Below are positions 7,943 to 14,372 of a stretch of 19,728 bases of DNA, piece after piece (positions within the stretch are counted from its first letter, which is position 1; every line of letters starts with the position of its first letter). The DNA comes from SIG480 sp045595605 (GTDB lineage: Bacteria > Bacillota > Clostridia > Oscillospirales > JAAYXM01), in assembly GCA_045595605.1 (NCBI GenBank), contig JAZOAS010000171.1:1-19728 (forward strand). Reading direction: 5' to 3'. The notes beneath the pieces were generated by a model that saw only the letters and a list, made by a program, of their open reading frames with translations, had not been told where the DNA came from and did no database searches. The translations under genes were made by a program, and so were the position numbers.

Positions 7943-9095
7943 AGTTCATAAGGTATTTATGAAGTTCTTTACGGCTTCTTATACCAAGTTTCTGGAATAT
8001 AATATTCAAATATCTCTTTACCGTATTCTCGGAAAGATTCATATGCTCTGAAATCTCTGTATTTGACCAACCGAGGTATGCAAGCATAGCGATTGAAAGC
8101 TCGGTTATCGTGAGTTGTTCCATAACCGTATTATCTACTTTCTTCATTTTCTTCTGCCCGTTGTAATATGTATCGGCAAGAGCGAGAAGCCCGGCATAAT
8201 CCTCAGGGTAGTCTTTCTTGAAACAGCTTTCAACAAGACCGGGTAAGCGCTTATAATGTTCAACGAACGGAAAGATAAATCTGTCAGGTTTTGCAATCTC
8301 CATTGCACTGAGAAAATGCTCCTTCGCCGCGTCAATATCCTTCATTTTCATAAGCGACGCCGCTGAAATAAGGTGAAGATATACCTCAGGTATCGGAAAC
8401 TGCTTGTTTTTAAGCGTGATAAGCGCTGTTTCGGCAATACCGAGCGCCCTTTGCGGCTGTCCGTTCATATATACCTGCAAGGCAAGCAGATACAGTGAAT
8501 ACGCCTGAAGACCAAATGGAAGAAACTGAATGAACTCAACTATATTATTCTCAGTATTCTTGAACGATGTTTCAAGGTCTATACTCGTCTGAGCAAAAAG
8601 ATAAATTGCCCGTATCTTTCCAGGAAGGTTTTCAGGCAAAAACTGCAAAAGCTTTTCTCTTATGTATTCAATACTCATCTCCGCAATATTTATATGACTT
8701 GCAGATGCGCTTGCCGACGCGTACATAAACAGTGCCGCAAGCTTGACGGTCGGCTCGCTATGAGAAATATACGGCTCAAGAATTCTGCACGATTCGTTTA
8801 TCTCACCTCTGAAATAATGGTACTCCGCAAGAGCGAGATTTCTGCAGTCTTCATCCTCAAACGACTCCGCAAACTCAAGTGCTTTTCCCGGAGTAAAACT
8901 CGCATTCACAAGCGGAATAAAATCGTAAGAAGACGCTCTCGTATATCGGAAATGCGGCTTGAAGTCGCGCGGGATAAGCCATGAACCTTCGTTAGCAATT
9001 GCGCCACGGATTTCCCCGTCGTTTGCCCATTTGTTCACAGTCTCAATATTTACTTGCAATCTCTTGGCAGTATCTGCCACATTTTCGTATTGCAC
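7941..9095 (-). CDS. Transcriptional regulator with N-terminal MerR/excisionase-like HTH, TPR-like core and C-terminal LuxR HTH
   Basis: 384 residues; GTG start (9095-9093) with SD AAGGTGA 5 bases before. Residues 1-45 (NVADTAKRLQV, ETVNKWANDGEIRGA, SWLIPRDF) match the excisionase/MerR-type winged helix-turn-helix pattern. Residues about 60-300 are helical with repeated AL.EFAES, EYHYFRGE, LYLLALQVYMNGQPQRAL-type pairs, like the TPR-like arrays of LuxR/MalT-class regulators. Residues about 327-384 are a LuxR-type HTH: LTITELSIAMLAYLGWSNTE, then ENTVKRYLNIIFQKLGIRSR. No receiver domain, no Walker motif, no membrane segment. The ligand is probably a small molecule or protein sensed by the core, which is inference. 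It is monocistronic by its promoter and terminator, and upstream of the SLH operon on the same strand, so it may regulate that operon and itself (shared AGTATATA motifs). Confidence 0.8.
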   Translation of the reverse strand: MQYENVADTAKRLQVNIETVNKWANDGEIRGAIANEGSWLIPRDFKPHFRYTRASSYDFIPLVNASFTPGKALEFAESFEDEDCRNLALAEYHYFRGEINESCRILEPYISHSEPTVKLAALFMYASASASASHINIAEMSIEYIREKLLQFLPENLPGKIRAIYLFAQTSIDLETSFKNTENNIVEFIQFLPFGLQAYSLYLLALQVYMNGQPQRALGIAETALITLKNKQFPIPEVYLHLISAASLMKMKDIDAAKEHFLSAMEIAKPDRFIFPFVEHYKRLPGLVESCFKKDYPEDYAGLLALADTYYNGQKKMKKVDNTVMEQLTITELSIAMLAYLGWSNTEISEHMNLSENTVKRYLNIIFQKLGIRSRKELHKYLMN

Positions 9096-9122
9096 TTATT
9101 TCACCTTACTTTAAAAGTTAAC

Positions 9123-9160
9123 CTATATACTTATTATACTCTCTTCAAATTAAAAAACAA
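9123..9160 (-). promoter_or_regulatory. Candidate promoter of the dual-HTH regulator with an AGTATATAG site at the start
   Basis: Minus-strand -10 TATAAT (9138-9133) with -35 TTGTTT (9160-9155), spacer 16. Directly downstream, AGTATATAG (9131-9123) would overlap the transcription start and resembles the repeats at 7878 and 7904, compatible with autoregulation (inference). Confidence 0.45.
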
Positions 9161-9204
9161 GAATTTTCCGTCTTATATTTCAAACTTTATTAACGCTTTT
9201 GACA

Positions 9205-9261
9205 TTTACTTTATATCAAAAAAATGATATAATATATGTAATTATTGTTCCAAATAACAAT
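9205..9261 (+). promoter_or_regulatory. Candidate promoter and palindromic operator of the DUF1538-PII operon
   Basis: -35 TTTACT (9205-9210), spacer 17, perfect -10 TATAAT (9228-9233). Just after it, the inverted repeat ATTGTT (9244-9249) / AACAAT (9256-9261) with a 6-base spacer would lie in the first bases of the transcript, a position suited to a repressor or a small leader hairpin. The gene's SD AGGGGT follows at 9265-9270. Confidence 0.5.
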
Positions 9262-9278
9262 TTCAGGGGTATTTCAAA

Positions 9279-10808
9279 ATGGCACACATCTTTTCTTCAA
9301 TAAAAGAATCGCTCACCTCCGTCCTTCCGATAGCACTTATTGTCCTCATTCTTTCTGTGACTCTGGTGCCGCTGGACGCAGGTGTTCTTGTGCTTTTCAT
9401 ATTTGGAACTATACTCCTTATTCTCGGTATGAGCTTCTTTACAGTCGGCTCTACTATCTCTATGGAACCACTTGGCGACGGTATCGGTAAATCTCTCAAC
9501 AAGAAAAAGTGGATTCTCATCCCGCTTCTTATCTGCTTTGTCATAGGCTTTTTCATCACTGTGTCAGAGCCGGATTTACAAGTTCTTGCAGAACAGGTCC
9601 CGACGATTCCGAACTCACTTCTCATTTACAGTGTCGCTGTCGGCGTCGGGCTTTTTTTAAGTATAACGCTTATCAGAAATAAACTTGAGCTTCCTCTCAA
9701 GAATCTTCTTTTCATATTTTACATCTTAATAATAGCGCTTTCCTTCTTTGCTCCGGATGAGTTCGTCGCAACTGCGTTTGACTCAGGTGGCGTTACCACC
9801 GGCCCGATTACCGTTCCCTTTATAATGGCGCTCGGTGCAGGTCTTGCAACAACCACAAAAGGAAAGCATTCAGGCGAGCAAAGCTTTGGATTCGTCGCGC
9901 TTTGCAGTATCGGTCCGATTCTCTCGGTACTACTTCTCAGCATACTTTTCAAACCGCATCCCGCAACATCTGCTTACGAAATTTCTGAAATTGTAACAAC
10001 AACAGACGCTTTCCGTCAGTTTTTAATCGCTTTACCTAAATACGCAATTGAAATTCTGTATGCGCTATTCCCCATTGTCCTTCTTTTCGTTGTTGTTCAG
10101 CTCCTTACAAGGCGTTTCCACACACATAACACAATCAGAATGTCCGTCGGTTTCATTTACACCTATATCGGTCTTGTACTCTTCTTGACAGGCGCGAATG
10201 TCGGCTTTATGCCCGCAGGAAGGCTCATCGGCGCGATGATTGCCGGCAGTGAATATAGAAATCTTCTCATCCCGATAGGTCTGCTTATGGGCTTCTTTGT
10301 TGTTTCTGCTGAGCCCGCCGTCCATACCTTAAAACGCCAGGTAAGCGAAATTACAAACGGTGCTATAACACAGCGCTCCGTTGCGCTCGCACTTTCTATC
10401 GGTGTTTCGATATCTGTCGGAATATCAATGCTCCGTGTTCTTACAGGAATTCCGATAATGCCGTTTCTCATTTTCGGCTATGCAATTTCTCTTATTATAA
10501 GCTGTTTTGTACCGAGCGTATATACCGGAATCGCATTTGACTCGGGTGGCGTTGCAAGCGGTCCCATGACCTCAACCTTCATGCTTCCATTTGCTATGGG
10601 CGCTTGTGAAGCGATTGGCGGAAACCTTATGACCGACGCTTTCGGCATCGTCGCGATGATTGCAATGACACCGCTCATCACGATACAGATTCTCGGTCTT
10701 TACGAAAGAAGAAAACACGCAGTGCTTCTCAAAAAGCTCCATACCGGCATCAGCATGCTTGAGGACGATATAATTTTCTTTGATGAGGAGGATGAGTCAG
10801 ATGAATAA
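9279..10808 (+). CDS. DUF1538 family integral membrane protein with two homologous halves
   Basis: 509 residues; ATG with SD AGGGGT 8 bases before. Very hydrophobic, roughly a dozen membrane segments, acidic cytoplasmic-type tail (FDEEDESDE). I recognise it as the DUF1538 family; no function is established to my knowledge. Two halves are visible by motif pairs: SEPDLQVLAEQV (96-107) versus AEPAVHTLKRQV (344-355), and FDSGGVTTGPITVPF (167-181) versus FDSGGVASGPMTSTF (420-434), at almost the same spacing (about 250 residues). Such repeated halves with acidic and glycine-rich motifs in membrane segments are typical of transporters with pseudo-symmetry, so an ion- or solute-coupled transporter is inferred. 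It overlaps by 8 bases the tandem PII-like gene, which probably controls it, as PII proteins do for AmtB and other transporters. Confidence 0.85.
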   Translation: MAHIFSSIKESLTSVLPIALIVLILSVTLVPLDAGVLVLFIFGTILLILGMSFFTVGSTISMEPLGDGIGKSLNKKKWILIPLLICFVIGFFITVSEPDLQVLAEQVPTIPNSLLIYSVAVGVGLFLSITLIRNKLELPLKNLLFIFYILIIALSFFAPDEFVATAFDSGGVTTGPITVPFIMALGAGLATTTKGKHSGEQSFGFVALCSIGPILSVLLLSILFKPHPATSAYEISEIVTTTDAFRQFLIALPKYAIEILYALFPIVLLFVVVQLLTRRFHTHNTIRMSVGFIYTYIGLVLFLTGANVGFMPAGRLIGAMIAGSEYRNLLIPIGLLMGFFVVSAEPAVHTLKRQVSEITNGAITQRSVALALSIGVSISVGISMLRVLTGIPIMPFLIFGYAISLIISCFVPSVYTGIAFDSGGVASGPMTSTFMLPFAMGACEAIGGNLMTDAFGIVAMIAMTPLITIQILGLYERRKHAVLLKKLHTGISMLEDDIIFFDEEDESDE

Positions 10809-11469
10809 ACGACCTATGGTACTCCTTTCAATCGTAGAACGCGACAAGGGTCAGAAGCTCATCAGGGAGCTTGAAACCCTGAATATACGAATCAATTTTC
10901 AGTGTGGCGGTATAGGTACTGCACCAACCGAGATGATGGACATTTTCGGTCTCGGAACAAAAGATAAGGACATTATAATAAGCATCGGTGCAGAAAACAT
11001 CGTCCGAGATATGATGGCAAACTTCGGTTCTTCATTCTCAAGCCATTCGAAATACGGCGGTTTGATGGTTGTTTTGTCCGTTTCCGGTACAAACAGAATT
11101 CTTACCGAAATTCTCTCCTTCAACAACTACACGAACTCTGATAAAGGAAGGGTTGCTATGAAAAACGAAAATCACAACAGTCTTATACTCATCGCAGTAA
11201 ATGAAGGCTATCTCGACGAGGTAATGAAGGTTGCGAGAAAGGCCGGCGCTACCGGTGGAACTGTTATAAAGGCAAGACTTGCTGAAATAGAACAGTTTGC
11301 GAACATTACAAAGGCCGAGGTTGACACCGACCGCGAAATTCTCTGCATCCTTGCGCCCAATAACGCGGCAAAGCAGATTATGGAGGATGTAAACGCAGAG
11401 TTTGGAATCACAACCGAAGCAAACGGAATCATCCTCTCTCTCCCGACAGAAAAAGCATATAAAATATAA
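10801..11469 (+). CDS. Tandem PII-like signalling protein (two PII domains)
   Basis: 222 residues from the ATG at 10801, chosen over the in-frame ATG at 10780 because SD GAGGAGG (10785-10791) fits the former with a 9-base gap; this gives an 8-base overlap with the DUF1538 gene. Two ferredoxin-like PII modules: residues about 5-107 (PMVLLSIVERDKGQKLIREL start, QCGGIGT loop at 34-40) and about 127-222 (SLILIAVNEGYLDEVMKVAR start, GATGGTVIKAR at 149-159, CILAPN strand). The second matches the P-II family more closely; the first is divergent. Classical PII are separate ~112-residue trimers; here two are fused. No tyrosine is seen in either presumed T-loop, so GlnD-type uridylylation is unlikely, and the TGxRGxG-type B-loop is not seen. 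It probably senses a nucleotide or metabolite and gates the partner membrane protein (inference). Confidence 0.8.
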   Translation: MNKRPMVLLSIVERDKGQKLIRELETLNIRINFQCGGIGTAPTEMMDIFGLGTKDKDIIISIGAENIVRDMMANFGSSFSSHSKYGGLMVVLSVSGTNRILTEILSFNNYTNSDKGRVAMKNENHNSLILIAVNEGYLDEVMKVARKAGATGGTVIKARLAEIEQFANITKAEVDTDREILCILAPNNAAKQIMEDVNAEFGITTEANGIILSLPTEKAYKI

Positions 11470-11501
11470 AAAACAGAGGTGAAAAATCACCTCTGTTTTT
11501 T
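11468..11501. terminator. Bidirectional terminator between the PII-like gene and the CDF gene
   Basis: Perfect inverted repeat AAAAAACAGAGGTGA (11468-11482) / TCACCTCTGTTTTTT (11487-11501) with a 4-base loop. T-runs exist on both strands. It overlaps the stop codons of both convergent genes (TAA 11467-11469 and TTA 11500-11502). Confidence 0.9.
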
Positions 11502-12381
11502 AATGATGATGGTGGTGATGTGAGTCCAAGTCCGTATCACACACCTTCTCTTCACACTCTTCCCCTTCTCTCTCCAGCTCAAGCGTCACATGCGAAATAC
11601 CCATATGACAAAGCTCATGCCGAACCTTCTCTTTTATTCCATGCGGGTCTTCGTCTGTCACAATATGCATTGTTGCAAAGTTTTTTCTTCCGTCATTGCT
11701 CCATATATGAATATGATGAACATCTCTGACACCGCTAAGCCCGCATATTGCTTCTTTGACCTTATGAAGCTCAATTCCTTGAGGAATTTTTCCCAGGAAC
11801 AAATCAATTACTTCTTTTAAGTTTCTTACTGCACTAATAAGGATAAAAATAGACACGCCAAGCGACATAATCGGGTCTATAAGCGAAATATCCGTAAACC
11901 TCATAATGAGTGCACCAATAAGTACAACTGCCCACCCAAGGACATCCTCAAGCATATGCAGATTTATAGCCTTCTGATTTATCGAGTCTTTTTCGCGAGT
12001 GAAGTATGCTGCCGCAAAATTCACGCAGACACCGATAACTGCAAAAAGCAACATCCCGTCGTAGTTTATTTCAACCGGTGAGATTATTCGCTTCACGGCG
12101 TTAAAAATTACGGCCACAGAGCCGCTAAGAAGAATCACCGTTGTTATTACCCCGCCCAAAACGGAATACCCGGCATATCCGTAGGTAAATTTTTCATTTG
12201 CTCCCTTCTTGCTCTTTTTTTCGAGGAAGTATGAAATCCCGATGCTCACAGCATCACCTATATCGTGCAATGCGTCTGACAGAATTGCAACACTCCCGCT
12301 GAGCACTCCTCCGACAAAGCCGAAAACCGAAAAGGCAAGGTTTAAAATAAATGCAATTAAAATATTTCGTTCACTCTTCAT
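11500..12381 (-). CDS. Cation diffusion facilitator (zinc-type) efflux transporter with C-terminal His6
   Basis: 293 residues; ATG with SD GAGGTG 5 bases before. Six-helix CDF exporter that uses proton antiport to remove divalent cations. Metal-site pattern HxxxD in helix 2 (H39, D43 in SDALHDIGDA, 35-44) and HxxxD in helix 5 (H142, D146 in NLHMLEDVLGW), the two-His/two-Asp set known for zinc (and cadmium or cobalt) transport in ZitB/CzcD-like members. The cytoplasmic C-terminal domain has GVRDVHHIHIWS (217-228) with H222, H223 and H225, and the chain ends in DSHHHHHH, a natural histidine tail likely to bind metal. A short loop KKSKKGANEKFTYGY precedes helix 3. Divergent from a TetR regulator with a palindrome between them, suggesting metal- or stress-responsive control (inference). 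Confidence 0.9.
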   Translation of the reverse strand: MKSERNILIAFILNLAFSVFGFVGGVLSGSVAILSDALHDIGDAVSIGISYFLEKKSKKGANEKFTYGYAGYSVLGGVITTVILLSGSVAVIFNAVKRIISPVEINYDGMLLFAVIGVCVNFAAAYFTREKDSINQKAINLHMLEDVLGWAVVLIGALIMRFTDISLIDPIMSLGVSIFILISAVRNLKEVIDLFLGKIPQGIELHKVKEAICGLSGVRDVHHIHIWSNDGRKNFATMHIVTDEDPHGIKEKVRHELCHMGISHVTLELEREGEECEEKVCDTDLDSHHHHHH

Positions 12382-12419
12382 TTCTTCACCTCATTGATAA
12401 AATCAAAATAATATGATAC

Positions 12420-12515
12420 AATAAATTCATTACCGAACACATTGTTCAATAACATTTTATCAAAACAAGGAATATAAACAATATGCAATTCTCTTAATAA
12501 ATTCAATACTGAACA
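12420..12515. repeat. Imperfect 20-bp direct repeat in the CDF-TetR intergenic region
   Basis: Copy 1 at 12420-12439 and copy 2 at 12496-12515 agree in 18 of 20 bases (AATAAATTCA, then TTACC or ATACT, then GAACA). Copy 1 contains the left arm of the palindrome 12430-12452; copy 2 lacks the right arm. Start-to-start distance 76 bases. Confidence 0.6.
12430..12452. promoter_or_regulatory. Candidate TetR operator palindrome
   Basis: TTAccGAACA (12430-12439), central CAT, TGTTCaaTAA (12443-12452): a dyad with 8 symmetric pairs in arms of 10 bases. Its size and position between the divergent CDF and TetR genes fit a TetR-family binding site; on the minus strand the TTGAAC in it could also be the -35 of the CDF promoter. 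Binding is inferred. Confidence 0.5.
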
Positions 12516-12542
12516 AAATCAGAAATTTGTACGGAGGAAAAT

Positions 12543-13094
12543 ATGGACAGGAGAAAAAGAAAAACAAGGGAAGCTATCTTCAAAGCTTTTATAAGCTTGT
12601 TGTCAAAAAAATCATTTCAACAAATTACGGTTGAGGAAATCATAAACGAGGCTGACGTCGGCAGAGCCACCTTTTATGCCCACTTTGAAACAAAAGACTT
12701 TCTCTTAAAGGAGCTTTGCAACGAGCTTTTCTGCCACATATTCGACTCGATATCCGCAGAAAAGCCTGACCACAGGCACATTTTTGTATGCGATGCACCC
12801 TCTTCGGTTTTCCTTCATTTATTCAACCATTTGCAGAAAAACGACAACAATATTCTCGAACTTCTTTCCTGCAGAAATAACGACTTGTTTCTCAGATACT
12901 TCAAAGAAAACCTTATAATTCTTGTAAAAAACCAGCTTTCTTTATTTCAATCTGAAAAAAACAGCAAATTGCCGGAAAGCTTTCTTATAAACCATATTGC
13001 GTCAACCTTTGTTGAGACCCTGCGTTGGTGGGTTGATAACGGCAGAAAAGAATCACCTGAGAAAATAACGGAATATTTTCTTCTCTCCGTATGA
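12543..13094 (+). CDS. TetR/AcrR family transcriptional regulator
   Basis: 183 residues; ATG with SD GGAGG 5-6 bases before. The N-terminal TetR helix-turn-helix spans about residues 5-52: RKTREAIFKAFISLLSKKSF, then ITVEEIINEADVGRATFYAH and FETKDFLL. The C-terminal ~120 residues (helical, with LLSCRNNDLFLRYFKENL and VETLRWWVDNGRKESPEKI) form the ligand/dimer domain and look like the TetR C-terminal group common in Firmicutes. The ligand cannot be told from sequence. The gene is divergent from the CDF transporter, 161 bases apart, with a palindrome and direct repeats between; autoregulation and control of the transporter are likely but inferred. It ends 90 bases before the oxidoreductase gene, which has its own promoter. 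Confidence 0.9.
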   Translation: MDRRKRKTREAIFKAFISLLSKKSFQQITVEEIINEADVGRATFYAHFETKDFLLKELCNELFCHIFDSISAEKPDHRHIFVCDAPSSVFLHLFNHLQKNDNNILELLSCRNNDLFLRYFKENLIILVKNQLSLFQSEKNSKLPESFLINHIASTFVETLRWWVDNGRKESPEKITEYFLLSV

Positions 13095-13105
13095 CATTTA
13101 ACTTC

Positions 13106-13134
13106 TTGACGAAAGTCTCCTTATGTTGTATTAT
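13106..13134 (+). promoter_or_regulatory. Near-consensus SigA promoter of the oxidoreductase gene
   Basis: -35 TTGACG (13106-13111), exact 17-base spacer, -10 TATTAT (13129-13134), followed by a further TATAATT-like stretch. One mismatch in each hexamer. Among the strongest promoter matches in the window, matching the codon bias of the gene it serves. Confidence 0.8.
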
Positions 13135-13152
13135 ATAATTAAGAAATTTTTG

Positions 13153-13169
13153 CCACTCAAAAAGAGTGG
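13153..13169 (+). promoter_or_regulatory. Leader hairpin abutting the SD of the oxidoreductase gene
   Basis: CCACTC (13153-13158), loop AAAAA, GAGTGG (13164-13169). The stem ends immediately before SD AAAGGAG (13170-13176). It may keep the ribosome site open and protect the 5' end, or be a regulatory element; the role is inferred. Confidence 0.45.
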
Positions 13170-13184
13170 AAAGGAGAGAAAACA

Positions 13185-14318
13185 ATGGAAAAACTGAGAG
13201 TTGCGGTCATCGGATGCGGAAGCATCAGCGATATCTACATGACCAACATCACAAGCGGAAAATTTCAGATTTTAGAGCTCGCTGCTTGCAGCGACCTTAT
13301 GGTTGAGAGAATGCAGCAGAGCGCTGCAAAGTACGGTTGCAAGGCTATGACAATAGACGAAATCTGTGCAGATTCTTCTATTGATATGGTTATCAACCTC
13401 ACTATCCCCGCTGCTCACTACCCTGTTATCAAGCAGTGTCTTGAGGCAGGAAAGCATGTCTTCTCCGAGAAGATGATTGCTGTTGAGCTCTGGCAGGGCA
13501 AGGAGCTTGTTGAGCTTGCAAACGCAAAGGGTCTTTACCTCGGCGTTGCACCTGATACCTTCCTCGGTGCAAGCGTTCAGACAGCTAAGTATATCGTTGA
13601 GTCAGGCCTCATCGGTAAGCCTGTTTCCTGCAGAGCTTCAATCAGCCGCAACTACGGTATCTACGGCGAGTTCCTCACACACCTCTGCAAGCGTGGCGGC
13701 GGTATCGGCTTCGATATGGGCGGTTACTACCTCACTGCTCTTGCATCTATCCTCGGTCCGGTTGAGGCTGTTTCAGCTTTCACCGCTATCAACGACCCCG
13801 ACCGCGTTAATACTCGCGTCGGCGCTCCGAACTACGGTGAAGAGTACAAGCTTGAAGATGCAAATGTCATCACAGCTACATTGAAGTATGCAAACGGCGT
13901 TCTCGGAACACTCCACATGAACTCTGACTGTATCCTCGACGAGACCTACGGTCTTGAAATCTACGGAACAGACGGCATCCTCTATATGGGTAACCCGAAT
14001 GAGTTTGGTAACCCCGTTTACATCCAGAAAACAGGAAGCGGTAAGGTTGAGTTCCCGCTCACTCACGGCTTTGCTGAAAACTCACGCGGTGTTGGTGCTG
14101 CTGAAATGGCTTGGTCCATTGTCAAGGGCAGAAAGAACCGCGCAAGCAAGGAAATGGCTTTCCATGTATTCGAGCTTATGCACGGTATCATCGGAAGCGC
14201 AGAGAGTGGAGAAACCTACCATATGGAATCTACATTCGAAACACCGCGCGCACTTCCCGCAGCTTACATGGGTGACGGTGGCTGGACAAGAAAAGAAGAA
14301 AGCGCTCTCACACTTTAA
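13185..14318 (+). CDS. Gfo/Idh/MocA family NAD(P)-dependent oxidoreductase
   Basis: 377 residues; ATG with strong SD AAAGGAG 8 bases before. N-terminal Rossmann fold with VIGCGSISDIY (8-18) for NAD(P) binding; AACSDLM (33-39) follows the second strand. The family's EKP loop appears as SEKMIAVE (94-101), so the lysine is kept and the proline is methionine. The C-terminal half is the alpha/beta domain with RGGGIGFDMGGYYLTAL (170-186), where the family usually has D.G.H/Y; the histidine position is tyrosine-like. Members oxidise or reduce sugars, inositols and related alcohols; the substrate is not readable here. Codons are strongly biased (AAG over AAA, CTC/CTT for Leu, GTT, GCT/GCA) unlike its neighbours, and the promoter is near consensus, so it is probably abundant. 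Monocistronic, closed by a terminator. Not linked in function to its neighbours. Confidence 0.9.
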   Translation: MEKLRVAVIGCGSISDIYMTNITSGKFQILELAACSDLMVERMQQSAAKYGCKAMTIDEICADSSIDMVINLTIPAAHYPVIKQCLEAGKHVFSEKMIAVELWQGKELVELANAKGLYLGVAPDTFLGASVQTAKYIVESGLIGKPVSCRASISRNYGIYGEFLTHLCKRGGGIGFDMGGYYLTALASILGPVEAVSAFTAINDPDRVNTRVGAPNYGEEYKLEDANVITATLKYANGVLGTLHMNSDCILDETYGLEIYGTDGILYMGNPNEFGNPVYIQKTGSGKVEFPLTHGFAENSRGVGAAEMAWSIVKGRKNRASKEMAFHVFELMHGIIGSAESGETYHMESTFETPRALPAAYMGDGGWTRKEESALTL

Positions 14319-14337
14319 TCTTAAAACGAATAAAATT

Positions 14338-14368
14338 AAAACTCGCAACACATTGTGTTGCGAGTTTT
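14338..14368. terminator. Bidirectional terminator after the oxidoreductase gene
   Basis: 14-bp stem AAAACTCGCAACAC (14338-14351) / GTGTTGCGAGTTTT (14355-14368), 3-base loop, followed by T-run to 14370 on the plus strand. The convergent PPTase gene stops at 14373, so the minus strand may use it too, though its T-run there is broken. Confidence 0.9.
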
Positions 14369-14372
14369 TTAT

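Noticed and set aside
9199..9204. TTGACA as -35 of the DUF1538 promoter
   Set aside because: It is 23 bases from the TATAAT at 9228, too far for a SigA promoter; TTTACT at 9205 gives the correct 17-base spacing.
9244..9261. Riboswitch in the DUF1538 leader
   Set aside because: The leader is only about 40 bases and contains just one small inverted repeat; too short for a known riboswitch aptamer.
10780..10800. Earlier start for the PII-like protein
   Set aside because: The SD GAGGAGG lies inside this stretch and is well placed for the ATG at 10801; the extra residues (MMRRMSQ) add nothing like the PII fold.
11500..11523. Six histidines at the C-terminus of the CDF transporter, looking like a cloning tag
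   Set aside because: The codons are mixed and the stop runs into a native bidirectional terminator shared with the neighbour; His-rich tails are common in zinc CDF proteins, so it is taken as natural.
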